DNA from: DATKZH01 sp964475955 | Lineage (GTDB): Bacteria; Planctomycetota; Planctomycetia; Pirellulales; Thermoguttaceae | Reading direction: 5' to 3' | NCBI GenBank assembly: GCA_964475955.1 | Contig: CAYYZY010000015.1 | Location: 1-64,000 of the forward strand | Length of the DNA stretch: 64,000 bases | In this document: piece after piece, positions 15,442 to 24,317 of the stretch | How the letters are laid out: each line of letters starts with the position of its first letter | Numbering within the stretch: the stretch's first letter is position 1 | The notes under the pieces: generated by a model | What the model saw: only the letters and a program-made list of their open reading frames with translations | Databases searched by the model: none | What the model was told of the DNA's origin: nothing | Translations under genes and position numbers: made by a program

Positions 15442-15912
15442 CTACCAGGCGAAATGGGCGAAGGCCTTGTTGGCCTCGGCCATGCGGTGCACGTTCTCCC
15501 GTCGGGTCATGGCGATCCCTTCACGATTGTACGCGGCCACCAGCTCGTTGGCCAGCTTCTCGTGCATCGGGCGCCCCTTCTTCTCCCGGCAGGCCGTCAG
15601 AAGCCAGCGGATGGCCAGCGACTGCTGCCGCTTGCGGTTGACCTGCATGGGAACCTGGTACGAGGCACCTCCCACGCGCCGCGAGCGCACCTCGATGTTC
15701 GGCTTGATGTTCTCCACCGCCTGGGTGAAGACATCAATCGGCTCGGCGTCGGGCAGCCGCTTGTGGATCTCGTCCAACGCCCGGTAGAACACGGCCTGCG
15801 CCGTCGACTTCTTACCGTCCCACATCAGGCAGTTGATGAACTTGCTCGCCAGCCGCGACCCGTGCTTGGGATCGCCGGCGAGCTGTTTCTCGCTTGCAGT
15901 AAAACGACCCAT
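15442..15912 (-). CDS. rpsG: 30S ribosomal protein S7
   Basis: S7 nucleates assembly of the 30S head and contacts mRNA and E-site tRNA. The 156 residues start MGRFTASEKQLAGDPKHGS and contain NPKIEVRSRRVGGASYQVP-like PNIEVRSRRVGGASYQVPMQ, the S7 signature, and end FAHFAW. ATG at 15912; the frame is open much further upstream, but only this start gives an S7 N terminus. Next downstream is the AAA ATPase gene rather than fusA. Confidence 0.96.
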   Translation of the reverse strand: MGRFTASEKQLAGDPKHGSRLASKFINCLMWDGKKSTAQAVFYRALDEIHKRLPDAEPIDVFTQAVENIKPNIEVRSRRVGGASYQVPMQVNRKRQQSLAIRWLLTACREKKGRPMHEKLANELVAAYNREGIAMTRRENVHRMAEANKAFAHFAW

Positions 15913-16043
15913 GACTGTCTCGTATCCCCTGTTGACTCGTTCACGCTGGAAGCCCGGGCTCCCGGGCCGACCGCGGTCCTCGGGCAGCCGTCTCCAGCCC
16001 GTCGACCCCCAGACGTGCCCCTGAGCGTACCGCCGGCCGGAGG

Positions 16044-16412
16044 CTACTTCCTCTTGACACCGTAGCGACTTCGGGCCTGTTTGCGGTTCTCCACCCCCAA
16101 CGTATCCATGGACCCGCGGACCACTTGGTAGCGAACGCCCGGCAGGTCGCGCACCCGGCCCCCGCGCACGAGCACGATCGAGTGCTCCTGCAACGTATGC
16201 CCCTCCCCGGGGATATACACGGTGACCTCTTTCCCGTTGGAGAGCCGCGCCCGCGTGATCTTCCGCAGCGCGGAGTTCGGCTTCTTGGGGGTCATCGTCT
16301 TGACCTGGAGGCACACCCCCCGTTTCTGTGGGCAACGGTTCAAAACCGGGGCCTTGCTGAACTTCCGAGGCGGCTTGCGCCGCTTGCGCACCAACTGATT
16401 GATCGTGGGCAT
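16044..16412 (-). CDS. rpsL: 30S ribosomal protein S12
   Basis: S12 controls decoding accuracy and is the target of streptomycin resistance mutations. The 122 residues start MPTINQLVRKRRKPP, with TPKKPNSALRKITRARL (41-57) including the Lys at the usual resistance site, and IPGEGHTLQEHS and RDLPGVRYQVVRG further on. First gene of the leftward block; a promoter lies about 55 bases upstream. rpsG begins 131 bases downstream. Confidence 0.97.
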   Translation of the reverse strand: MPTINQLVRKRRKPPRKFSKAPVLNRCPQKRGVCLQVKTMTPKKPNSALRKITRARLSNGKEVTVYIPGEGHTLQEHSIVLVRGGRVRDLPGVRYQVVRGSMDTLGVENRKQARSRYGVKRK

Positions 16413-16467
16413 GGACTCTCTCAAAATCGCTTCGTCAGACACTCGACCATCGCAAAGGCAAACTATC

Positions 16468-16495
16468 AGGGTATCGTAAGCGGCGCCCGTGTCAA
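16468..16495 (-). promoter_or_regulatory. promoter of rpsL-rpsG
   Basis: On the minus strand, TTGACA (16495-16490), a 16-base spacer and TACCCT (16473-16468). The -35 box is perfect; the -10 matches only at T, A and the last T. It is placed correctly for a leader of about 50 bases before rpsL. Confidence 0.55.
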
Positions 16496-16579
16496 GGCGT
16501 CCTCGGCCGGCAATGGCCCCCGGGGGCTCCGGGCACGAACATGGATGGGCTCGCCAATTCCGGCTCGGGGAGGCTGTCG

Positions 16580-16596
16580 TCGAGCGCAGCGAGCCC
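16580..16596 (+). repeat. dispersed repeat TCGAGCGCAGCGAGCCC
   Basis: 17 bases identical to the inverted right arm of the stem-loop at 30758-30774 and one mismatch from its left arm. Intergenic in both places. Confidence 0.5.
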
Positions 16597-16627
16597 AAAG
16601 GGCTATCCCGCATTTCTCTCACCTCCC

Positions 16628-16646
16628 CACACCAACCCGAAGCGCA
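16628..16646 (+). repeat. dispersed repeat CACACCAACCCGAAGCGCA, copy 1
   Basis: 19 bases identical to 62087-62105. Both copies are intergenic and in the same orientation. With only two copies in the window the repeat nature is probable, not proven. Confidence 0.45.
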
Positions 16647-16926
16647 AGCGAGGCCGTGGCTTGCACTTCGCCTGGCTTGCCCAGATTGTTCATAATGGGC
16701 TTGTGGTGACCCGATTCAAGGGGGCCCGTCAGCATGGAGCGGCGCCCGACCGCATGAATGGGGTCACTACAAACGTCGTATGGATGAACCGCGCACGGCG
16801 ATGGTCGGCCCCAGCCATTCCACCCAAGCAGGGGGGGCGCGACATGCTACAGTTGTCCGGGGCCGTTCGAGGAAAAAGGAAGCATGGGAAGCTGAGCCAT
16901 ATATGGAGTATCGAGAGGATGGGAAT

Positions 16927-18489
16927 ATGGGTCGAACAATGTCTCGCCGACGCTGCTCGTCTTTCGGGTGGTTGTGCGGCTTCGCTTGCCTGCTTGCGAG
17001 CCTCACCGACGGCGGCCTCCGGCCCGCGCTGGGTGCGAGCGGTAAGCTGGAACTGACAGTCGTCGACCGCGAGACGGGCGCGCCGATCGCCTGCCGCGTG
17101 CATCTGCGCAACGCGGCCGGTCGGCCCCGCAAGCCGCGCGGCGTGCCGTTCTGGCACGACCATTTCGTCTTCGACGGAAACTTCCTCCTGCGACTCCCGC
17201 TGGGCCAGTACTTCTTCGAGCTGGAGAAGGGGCCCGAATACCTCGTCCGCAACGGGCACTTCCTGATCGAGCGGTTCGCCGACGATTCCAAGGAGGTCGA
17301 CCTCGGCCGGTTCGTCGATATGTCGTCGCACGGCTGGTGGTCGGGCGATCTCGACGTGCATCGGCCCGCAGGCGACATCGAACTGCTGATGCGGGCTGAC
17401 GACCTGCACGTGGTTCCCGTGGTCACTTGGTCCAGCGAAGAGACCCCCTGGCAGGGTGAGTCGCTTCCGGAAAGCCCCGTGGTTCGCTTCGATGGAGACC
17501 GCTGCTACGATCTCATGGCCGGCGAGCACGTTTGCGCCGGCGGCCAGCTCCTCTTCTTCAACCTGCCCGCGCCGTTCGATCTCGATCGGGCGTCGGAGGA
17601 ATACCCCCCCCCAATGGTGTACGCCGGGCGCGCCCGAGAGCACGAGGGCGCCTGGGTCGACCTGACAAAACCGTTCTGGTGGGACCTGCCCGTGCTGGTG
17701 GCCCACGATCAGATCGACTCCATCCAGATCGCCCACAGCCACCTTGGCCGGGACGCGGTGAACCAGAGCGAGGCGGGCGGGAAGCCGCGCGACGGCATCC
17801 TTTATCCCGGCGTTCGGGGTGTGCCCCGATGGTCGCAGGCGATCTACTTCCACCTGCTCAACTGCGGCATCAGCATCCCCCCGTCGGCGGGCAGTGGCTC
17901 CGGGGTGTCGCCGAATCCGGTTGGGTACAACCGGGCTTACGTCCATGTCGATGGCGAGCTGGAATATGCCAAATGGTGGGAGGGCCTCCGAGCGGGTCGA
18001 GTCGTGGTCACCAACGGGCCGCTGTTGCGGCCGAGGGTCCGCGGGCAGTTGCCCGGCCACGTTTTCGTTGCAGAAGCGGGGCAGGAGTTGGAGTTTCAGG
18101 TCGGCCTGACTCTCTCCACGCGAGAGCCGATCAGTTACCTGGAATTGATCAAAGACGGCCAGATCGAGCACTCCGTGCCGTTCGAGGAATACCGCACGAG
18201 CGGCAAGCTCCCGAAGCTGAGCTTTGCTGAGAGCGGGTGGTTCCTGGTCCGGGCGGTGACCGACCTGCCGAACACGTACCGGTTCGCCATGACCGGCCCG
18301 TACTACGTCGAGTTCGACGGCCGCCCCCGGATCAGCCGGCGTTCGGCGCAGTTCTTCCTCGACTGGGTATACGAGCGGGCTCGACAGATCCAGCTCGACG
18401 ATCCCGCCCGGCACCGGGCCGTGATCGACCTGCACCGCCACGCCCGAGACTTCTGGAAGGCGCGTGTCGCCGAAGCCAACGCGGAGTGA
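16927..18489 (+). CDS. secreted CehA/McbA-like metallohydrolase family protein
   Basis: 520 residues if started at the ATG at 16927, which has GAGGATGGGA just before it; earlier in-frame starts would put a long non-hydrophobic stretch before the signal peptide. A signal peptide is clear (FGWLCGFACLLASL, cleavage near LGASGK). Then comes a carboxypeptidase-regulatory-like beta domain (GKLELTVVDRETGAPIACRVHLRN) and a PHP-like region with HGWWSGDLDVHRP, resembling the GDLHxH of CehA/McbA proteins, and later HSHLG and RAYVHVDGE. The substrate is unknown. This is a common type of planctomycete exported protein. It is monocistronic, diverging from rpsL. Confidence 0.65.
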   Translation: MGRTMSRRRCSSFGWLCGFACLLASLTDGGLRPALGASGKLELTVVDRETGAPIACRVHLRNAAGRPRKPRGVPFWHDHFVFDGNFLLRLPLGQYFFELEKGPEYLVRNGHFLIERFADDSKEVDLGRFVDMSSHGWWSGDLDVHRPAGDIELLMRADDLHVVPVVTWSSEETPWQGESLPESPVVRFDGDRCYDLMAGEHVCAGGQLLFFNLPAPFDLDRASEEYPPPMVYAGRAREHEGAWVDLTKPFWWDLPVLVAHDQIDSIQIAHSHLGRDAVNQSEAGGKPRDGILYPGVRGVPRWSQAIYFHLLNCGISIPPSAGSGSGVSPNPVGYNRAYVHVDGELEYAKWWEGLRAGRVVVTNGPLLRPRVRGQLPGHVFVAEAGQELEFQVGLTLSTREPISYLELIKDGQIEHSVPFEEYRTSGKLPKLSFAESGWFLVRAVTDLPNTYRFAMTGPYYVEFDGRPRISRRSAQFFLDWVYERARQIQLDDPARHRAVIDLHRHARDFWKARVAEANAE

Positions 18490-19236
18490 GCGGCCCGGCC
18501 CGACGGGCATGGATACGGCGGCGGCAGGCTGCGTCTCTTCTGTTGTCGGCGAGATCGACGCAGGCGTCCGAATGGGCGTCGTCGCGGGGGTCCGCCGCAG
18601 ATGGACTTGCCTCGTTGCGCGATAAGGGTTGCGCAATCCGCAGGACCGGCATGTCGATCACCGGCGATACGACCGGCCTGGTCGTTATGACAGGAGAAAG
18701 TTTCTAAAGTCAAACGCCCCGTGAACTCGATGCTAATCTTCGGAAGGCCTGTTCCGCAACGGAGAGGATGCGAACTGTATCCTGCGGGACGGGCCGAAGG
18801 GGGGACATCACGCCTTGTGCGCCACGCCTGAATCGGCCCGTCGCCGGAAGCGGCCGTCGGCCCGTCTCGGGGATTCTTCCCCTTCGCGATCGTCTTGCCG
18901 GTTGATTGTTCCGGGAAATCTTGGGATTCGCGATAAGTTGGCTGGGCCGTGCCTTCTCTATTTTACGGATTTTCGCTGACTTCCGGATACCAAGGTTGCC
19001 GATGCTATCACTACGGCGAGGGTCAGAGGGAGCTGAGCCATTGCCGACCTGAAGCGAGTTGTATGAGGCCCCGACCCAGCTGTTTGCGGCACGGCGCCAG
19101 GCTGCCCCAGCCGGCGTGAAGGAACGACCGAGGCCGCCACACCGCAGACAAGGGGGCCCAAGCGGTTCGGCCGGATCGGCGCGATCCGTCCGAGGCCAAG
19201 TCGGAACTTAGCGAGTAAAGATTCGGAGAGCCTGCA
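18490..19236. other. 747-base gene-free region, long leader of the HTH-receiver gene
   Basis: No ORF with protein-like features on either strand. The 3' end carries the GGAG ribosome-binding site of the gene at 19237. I found no convincing -35/-10 pair, riboswitch or tRNA. The length leaves room for a long leader or an unrecognised small RNA. Confidence 0.4.
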
Positions 19237-19809
19237 ATGAAGGTTTTCACAACTGGTCAGGTCGCCAAGATCTGTAAGGTCGCCCCGCGGACCGTCAGCA
19301 AGTGGTTCGATTCGGGACGGCTGAAGGGATACCGCATCCCCGGATCGCAAGACCGCCGCATTCCGCGTGAGTACTTGATCAAGTTTCTCAAGGAGCACGG
19401 AATGCCCTTGGGCGACCTCGAAGACGAGGCCATGGCCAAGGTGCTGATCGTGGCCCAGGACCAGGTCTTGATCGAAAACCTCAAACGGGAATTGCCGGTC
19501 GAGCGCTCGTTCAAGGTGGCGGTGGCCGCCAGCGGTTTCGATGCCGGGATCCAAGCTGAGAGCTTCCACCCGGACTGTATTATCGTTGACTTCTCGATCG
19601 GCCGTCAGGAGGCGCTGCAAATCTGTCAGAATCTTCGTCGCAACGCCGCGTTCGCCGACGTGATCCTGATTGCCTTGCTGCCCGACGACGGCAGCTCGAC
19701 CAGCTTCGACCGATCGAGCATCAACGAGACGTTCAAGAAACCGTTCGACGCCGCCCTTTTGGCCGAGCGGCTTCGCACGTTGATTGGTGCGAAGAAGGAG
19801 CTCGTTTGA
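19237..19809 (+). CDS. HTH (MerR/excisionase-like) - receiver fusion regulator
   Basis: 190 residues. Residues 1-55 are a MerR/excisionase-type DNA-binding helix-turn-helix: TTGQVAKICKVAPRTVSKWFDSGRLKGYRIPGSQDRRIPR (seen as GQVAKICKVAPRTVSKWF and GRLKGYRIP). Residues 66-187 are a response-regulator receiver fold: KVLIVAQDQ, then HPDCIIVDFS with the candidate phospho-acceptor Asp118, and ETFKKPF with the conserved Lys. The first acidic pocket reads AQD rather than the usual DD, so phosphorylation may be weak or absent. The order, DNA-binding part first, is the reverse of ordinary response regulators. No histidine kinase is adjacent. ATG preceded by GGAG at good distance. Confidence 0.75.
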   Translation: MKVFTTGQVAKICKVAPRTVSKWFDSGRLKGYRIPGSQDRRIPREYLIKFLKEHGMPLGDLEDEAMAKVLIVAQDQVLIENLKRELPVERSFKVAVAASGFDAGIQAESFHPDCIIVDFSIGRQEALQICQNLRRNAAFADVILIALLPDDGSSTSFDRSSINETFKKPFDAALLAERLRTLIGAKKELV

Positions 19810-20092
19810 GGCGCGTCCCCCGGCGGGGACGCCACCCACGTTGTCCAACACCGATTCGCCGGCTTGAATAACCCGTCGCGGCCGAGACCCCCGCGACGGA
19901 TAATTTCTCCCCCCTCCGCGCGGCCGACTCGCCCCTTTCTCCCATCGCGCTTCAAGTTCTTCACGGCGGCGCGCCCTCTCTTGCGATCCTTCGACGTCAA
20001 TCTCGCGCCCCACCAGCGGCCGCTTGCGCCCGGGCTCCGCGGTCTTCCCGGCACCGCCAGCCAACCCACCGCATTTCGGCGACCCGCTGCCT

Positions 20093-20227
20093 AGTACGAC
20101 AGCGCAAGATCGACCAACGGCCGACGTCCACGTCAAGCGGGGCAGAACGCGTCATCACTTTGGGGAATCTGGAAACCGCTCCAGGCTGCCCAATCCGGCA
20201 TCCGAGTCGAACCTGCGCTGTCGTACT
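20093..20227 (+). mobile_element. MITE-like element, copy 1
   Basis: 135 bases bounded by inverted ends AGTACGACAGCGC and GCGCTGTCGTACT; the match runs to 22 bases with two mismatches. The second copy is at 30816-30951, about 90% identical with one single-base indel. TA stands before the left end and TG after the right end here; the second copy has TA on both sides, as left by Tc1/IS630-type transposases. There is no coding capacity, so it would need a transposase from elsewhere. Confidence 0.75.
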
Positions 20228-20451
20228 GGACGCCCTCCGCAGCGTTCCGCGTCTTCCACGGGCCCGCAGCGGCACAGAGGCCGTTCCCTACCGTCGCATC
20301 CCGCGCGCCGCGGAATCGCGCAAGCTCACTTGGGAATTCCCGGCCGGCCACGTGGCATGATGAACAAATGAGACAAAAAGCACTGATGTTATCCAAAGCT
20401 GCAAATATTCCTGCCGATCCGGCCGATTGTGAGGAATGAGGCTGTCCGATT

Positions 20452-20468
20452 GGGGCGATGATCGCCCC
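20452..20468 (+). promoter_or_regulatory. 17-base perfect palindrome before the tolC fragment
   Basis: GGGGCGATGATCGCCCC is symmetric about its central base and ends 21 bases before the ATG at 20490. It could be an operator or a leader hairpin of the former tolC gene. No regulator can be assigned. Confidence 0.35.
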
Positions 20469-20489
20469 CTACTCGAAGGGGCTGAAGAC

Positions 20490-20766
20490 ATGTATCGGCG
20501 TGCCGGTCGACGATTCAACGCCGCGGCTGCGGCGGCCGCCGCCGCAATTCTGCTTCTGGCGCCACCGAGGCCCCTCGACGCGCAAGGGCCGGAGCCACCT
20601 GGGGGGCAGGCCGGCCCAGACTGCCTGCTTACCCGGGAACAGTGCGTCGAGATCGCCCTGGAGAACCAGCCGGCCATCCGGGCGCAGCAGGCCGCCATGT
20701 GTGCCGCCGTGGAACAGCGGAAGATCGCCGGTTCCTACTTTCTGCCCCAGGTTGATTTTCGTGCAC
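20490..20766 (+). pseudogene. TolC-family outer membrane efflux protein, N-terminal fragment
   Basis: About 92 codons remain: a signal peptide with a nine-Ala run (FNAAAAAAAAAILLLAP), then CLLTREQCVEIALENQP and AAVEQRKIAGSYFLPQVDFRARY, the beginning of the first TolC helix repeat. After about 20767 the frame runs on into sequence that is the antisense of a Ser/Thr kinase gene. A complete TolC family protein has 400 or more residues, so over three quarters is missing. The ATG at 20490 has AAGGGG upstream. Confidence 0.7.
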
Positions 20767-21900
20767 GATATAGCCCACCCGAAACGTCTCGTCCCGCTCG
20801 ACCGCCTCGATCGCCGTCTTCCAGAAACGAACGCTTTCCGGCAGGCCGTCCCGATCGTACGGCCCTGGCAGCAACCCAAGGAAGAAATCGGAATCGTTCT
20901 TGCCGAAAGACCGAAGTCCCTTGGGCACCACCCGAACGGGCCGTTCGACGGGCGCGGGAGCTTCCCTTTGAGGAGCGCGGACTTCGGGCGGCGTCTCTCC
21001 CGGTTCCGACGTCCATCGCCGAATATCGTCGGCCATGTCGCGGGCGGTCGTGTACCGATCGGACTTGCGCTTCGCAAGCGCCTTCAGGCAGATGCGTTCC
21101 AACTCCTTGGGAATCGTGTCGTCGAGTTGACGCGGCGGACGCGGCTCCCTCTTTCGGACCTGCTGCAAAACCTCGTCCCGACGGCTCCCGCCGAAAGGGC
21201 GCTTCCCCGTGAGCAACTCGTAGAAGACGACGCCCAGGCTGAAAATGTCGGACCGGCCGTCGACCAGATGCCCTTCGCCCCGCGCCTGCTCCGGGCTCAT
21301 GTAGGCGGGCGTGCCGGAGTAGTGCCGACCGGCCCCGAAGTCGATCTCTTTGAGAGCCAGCCCGAAGTCGGCCAGGTAGGGCCTGTCCGCCGCGTCGACG
21401 AGGATGTTGGCCGGCTTCACGTCGCGGTGGACCAAGTCTTGGGAGTGGGCGTAGGCCAACGCCTCGGCGACCGCCGCCACCAACGCCGCGCACTGGCGGT
21501 GGGAAGGACGCTCGCCCTCAATCACGCTGGCCAAATTCCGGCCGCTGATGAGTTTGGAGACGACGTAACACTGACCGCCCTCGCTTCGCCCCACGTCGTA
21601 GACGGGAACGATCCCCGAATGGTCGAGACTGGCCAGCACGCGCGCCTCGGTCAGGAAGAGGTTGACGTCCTCGGAGGTCTCCACCCGGTAGCGGTGCGGC
21701 ACCTTCACGGCGACCGCGCGGTGGAGTTCCTCGTCATGAGCCAGATAGACCGTCCCGAAAGCGCCGGCGCCGAGCGCCTTGACGACCCGATAGCGGCCGA
21801 TCCTCTCGGGCGCAGACTCCGGCGTTCCATTCGGGGCGCGGTCTTCGGGCCCCGTTGCACTCCAATCGACCGTATCCGGCGGATTCCCTGAGTCTTCCAT
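20629..21900 (-). pseudogene. Ser/Thr protein kinase cut at the start of its nSTAND domain
   Basis: From the ATG at 21900 the kinase domain is complete: GAGAFGTVY (44-52), Lys66 in AVAVKVP, HRDVKPANIL (158-167), ADFGLA (177-182), YMSPEQA. After a Pro-rich linker comes FFLGLLPGPYDRDGLP (339-354) and VRFWKTAIEAV, the lead-in that in related planctomycete kinases is followed by a GPSGCGKSS P-loop of an nSTAND ATPase. Here the P-loop and everything after it is missing; from residue 379 (about base 20767) the frame reads the antisense of the tolC fragment and stops 45 codons later. The kinase may still be active, but the sensor/ATPase half is lost. An assembly join must also be considered. Confidence 0.7.
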
Positions 21901-22289
21901 GGCGGATCGCGAAGCCCTCAAGGAAGTTGACGAACCGTGCAATCGGCGCTTCATTGTGCGGACTTGCCCCGGCAAAAGCAATCCCCCGGCGTGGAGGCCA
22001 TCGACGGCCGTGCGAATCGGCCCGAGGTGCGGATTGGACTGGGCCGTGTGCATGGATCGGCTGGCCATGACCGAGCGGTTGCAGGGTCGGGCCACGTTTT
22101 TGGGGGCGCCGACGGTTGCCAATCCCCGGTTCGGCAACTACCGTGGACAATAGGCAAGCGGGCTTAGCCGGACCCGGCCGCCTTCTCCCTTCGTGGCTTT
22201 TCTCGACGGCTATCGGCCGCGCGGCCTCTGACGGGCCCCTGCGGAGGGGCACATGGCTGCCGGCGGCGCAATCCAGCGGCAGGTGCCCC

Positions 22290-22751
22290 GTGAGTTTGGC
22301 AGGCGAGCATTACGAAGCGTCGGAATCGGCAGGTCCGCCCCCGTCGATCCAATGGCGGAGTTGGCCGTTGTGCGAGGGCGTTACGGCCGCAGTCCTTGTC
22401 GTGGCGGCTTTGGCTGGGGCCGGGGTCGGCGTGTGGCGTCTGACCGGGCAGGTTCACCTGGCCCTGCTTGCCGTGGCCGCGCTCGTGCTCGCCTTGCACC
22501 GGTTTTTCCTGCCCGTCCGCTTCGAGCTCAACTCCGAGGGGGTGAGCCAGTTCGTGTTCGGCCGTCGTCGCCGCGTGCCGTGGCGGGGGATCCGGCGGTA
22601 CGAGGTCTGCGCGACGGGCGTTCTGCTGCTGCCTCGCGCCGACGCCTGCCCTTTGGATGCGTGTCGCGGCCTCTACCTGCCATGGGGGCGGAACCGGCAG
22701 CAGGTATTGGCACTCGTGCGCTACTATCTCGACCGGGGGACGTGGGTCTGA
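22290..22751 (+). CDS. membrane protein with PH-like C-terminal domain
   Basis: 153 residues from a GTG at 22290 (V-S-L-A-G-E-H-Y). The frame is open upstream but without protein-like sequence. Two hydrophobic segments: AAVLVVAALAGAGVGVW and ALLAVAALVLALHRFFL. After them RFELNSEGVSQFVFGRRRRVPWRGIRRYEV resembles the bacterial PH-domain proteins in which a short beta domain follows a membrane hairpin (given here as FELNSEGVSQFVFGRRRRVP). The protein ends LALVRYYLDRGTWV. The function is unknown, and the gene stands alone. Confidence 0.55.
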   Translation: MSLAGEHYEASESAGPPPSIQWRSWPLCEGVTAAVLVVAALAGAGVGVWRLTGQVHLALLAVAALVLALHRFFLPVRFELNSEGVSQFVFGRRRRVPWRGIRRYEVCATGVLLLPRADACPLDACRGLYLPWGRNRQQVLALVRYYLDRGTWV

Positions 22752-23051
22752 AGATCGGCGGGTCCTCGCAGGCGCCCTCGGCCGATTCTCTCTCGGCAGG
22801 CACTGCCGCAGTCCCTCGGCCCCGAACGCCTTCGGACCGTTGCCCGGCGGAGGGGGCTGTGGTACCCTAACTGCCGGGGAAGTGAGGGTTGGCGCCAACA
22901 CGGCGGTGAGCGTGGTTGTATGGCGCGCGAACGAACGTTTTCCCGCAAAGCGCGACGGCGACGGCGGTAACCGTCGCTTACACGCGAAGCGCGAGCGGTG
23001 TGATTCGCCCGGCAGACCGGGCTTCGTGGTTTCCTTCGAAGGAGCATGTCG
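22752..23051 (+). other. leader region of the 23052 gene
   Basis: 300 bases with a possible promoter (22840-22868) and the ribosome-binding site of the next gene at its end. Nothing else was recognised. Confidence 0.45.
22840..22868 (+). promoter_or_regulatory. possible promoter of the FG-GAP gene
   Basis: TTGCCC (22840-22845), 17-base spacer, TACCCT (22863-22868). The -10 hexamer is the same as in the rpsL promoter. The match to consensus is only partial, and the leader to 23052 would be about 175 bases. Confidence 0.35.
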
Positions 23052-24260
23052 ATGTCATGGCGTCGCAAGGGTTGGATGATGGGCGTCGGGGCGGCGGTTG
23101 GCTTGGGTCTTGCCGCGTGGCCGTTGGGCGGTGCGGCCTTCGGGCAGGCGGCCGGCGGCGTGAAGTTCTCGAAGCAGTGCCTGCTGGTCAGCCCGAATGA
23201 GGGCTGCGCGGTGGGCGACGTCGACCGCGACGGGAAGCCCGACGTGGTGGCCGGCACCCACTGGTTCCGAAACCCCGACTTCGTGCCCCGCCCGGTCCGC
23301 GACGTCCCCCAGGTGATGACCGAGTTCTACGCCAACAACGGCGACCACCTCTACGACGTCGACGGGGACGGCTGGCTCGACGTCATCTCCGGCGGCTGGA
23401 TGATCTCCGAGGTCTTCTGGTACAAGAACCCGGGCAAGGAGGGGCTCGAGCGGGGCTACAAGTGGAAGCAGAAGTTGCTCAAGGACACACGGCCCCACAA
23501 CGAGGCCTATCAGCTACACGACTTCGACGGCGACGACGTGCCCGAGCTGTTCGTCAACTCGTGGGAGAAGAAATGGCCGGTGGTCGCGTGGAAGATGGCC
23601 AAGACCGCCGACGGCGCCCCCACGCTGGAAGAAGTCGTGATCGGCAACGACGGCGGCGGGCACGGCTACGCGTTCGGCGACGTGAACGGCGACGGGCGCG
23701 AGGACCTGCTGATAGAGACCGGCTGGTACGAACGGCCCGAGGGCGAGCCCCTGGCCAGGCCGTGGAAGTTCCACCCGGAGACGGCGCTGCCGCACCCGAG
23801 TTGCCCGTTCCTGGCGGTCGACCTGACCGGCGACGGGCGCAGCGACCTGATCTGGGGCAAGGCCCACGATTACGGCCTCTACTGGTGGGAGCAGGGCGAA
23901 CCCAAGGCCGACGGGACCACCACCTGGACCGAGCACCTGATCGACGACACCTGGTCGCAGGTCCACTGCCTGGTCTGGGCCGATCTCGACGGCGACGGCC
24001 AATGCGAGGCGATCACCGGCAAGCGCGTGCGCGGGCACGCCGGCCGCGACCCGGGCGGCAAGGAGCCGGAGTGTCTTTACTACTACACGTGGGACGCCTC
24101 GGCCCGGGAGTTCGCGCGCCACGTGATCAGTCCCCCCGGCGGCGGCGTGGGGACCGGCATGCAGATCTGCGTCGAGGACCTCAACGCCGACGACCGGCCC
24201 GACATCGCCGTCTCCGGCAAGACGGGCACCTGGGTGCTTATGAACGAAGGATCGCAGTAG
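23052..24260 (+). CDS. secreted FG-GAP/VCBS repeat protein
   Basis: 402 residues. GGAG ends 7 bases before the ATG at 23052, whereas the ATG six bases earlier almost touches it, so 23052 is the better start. A signal peptide (MMGVGAAVGLGLAAWPLGGAAFG) precedes seven repeats with Ca-binding loops: GDVDRDGKPDVV, YDVDGDGWLDVI, HDFDGDDVPELF, GDVNGDGREDLL, VDLTGDGRSDLI, ADLDGDGQCEAI, EDLNADDRPDIA. Such repeats form an integrin-alpha-like seven-bladed propeller, so this is one complete propeller without an added domain. Exported; the ligand is unknown. Convergent with the HzsA-related gene. Confidence 0.8.
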   Translation: MSWRRKGWMMGVGAAVGLGLAAWPLGGAAFGQAAGGVKFSKQCLLVSPNEGCAVGDVDRDGKPDVVAGTHWFRNPDFVPRPVRDVPQVMTEFYANNGDHLYDVDGDGWLDVISGGWMISEVFWYKNPGKEGLERGYKWKQKLLKDTRPHNEAYQLHDFDGDDVPELFVNSWEKKWPVVAWKMAKTADGAPTLEEVVIGNDGGGHGYAFGDVNGDGREDLLIETGWYERPEGEPLARPWKFHPETALPHPSCPFLAVDLTGDGRSDLIWGKAHDYGLYWWEQGEPKADGTTTWTEHLIDDTWSQVHCLVWADLDGDGQCEAITGKRVRGHAGRDPGGKEPECLYYYTWDASAREFARHVISPPGGGVGTGMQICVEDLNADDRPDIAVSGKTGTWVLMNEGSQ

Positions 24261-24291
24261 GCGGCGAGTCCCGTCGCACGCAGCCGAAGAA

Positions 24292-24317
24292 GCCGTGGGG
24301 CACGTTTCCAACGTGCC
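24292..24317 (+). repeat. palindromic repeat around GCACGTT-TCC-AACGTGC, copy 1
   Basis: A perfect 7-base stem with 3-base loop, preceded by GCCGTGGG. The same sequence with one changed loop base is at 34962-34987. It lies between two convergent genes, where it might act as a bidirectional terminator, but there is no T run. Confidence 0.5.

Larger units (their letters stand above)
16413..16926. other. divergent intergenic region before rpsL and the 16927 gene
   Basis: 514 bases without a gene that I can support. It holds the rpsL promoter on the minus strand, a 17-base repeat (16580-16596) shared with a hairpin at 30722-30774, and a 19-base repeat (16628-16646) that recurs at 62087. The plus-strand promoter of the next gene was not identified. 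Confidence 0.6.
19810..20489. other. intergenic region with MITE copy 1
   Basis: 680 bases between the HTH-receiver gene and the tolC fragment. It has the 135-base element at 20093-20227 and a 17-base palindrome at 20452-20468; the rest shows nothing that I can name. Confidence 0.5.

Noticed and set aside
16729..18636. 635-codon minus-strand frame opposite the CehA/McbA-like gene
   Set aside because: The plus strand has a signal peptide, conserved motifs and a ribosome-binding site; the minus strand frame is its shadow.
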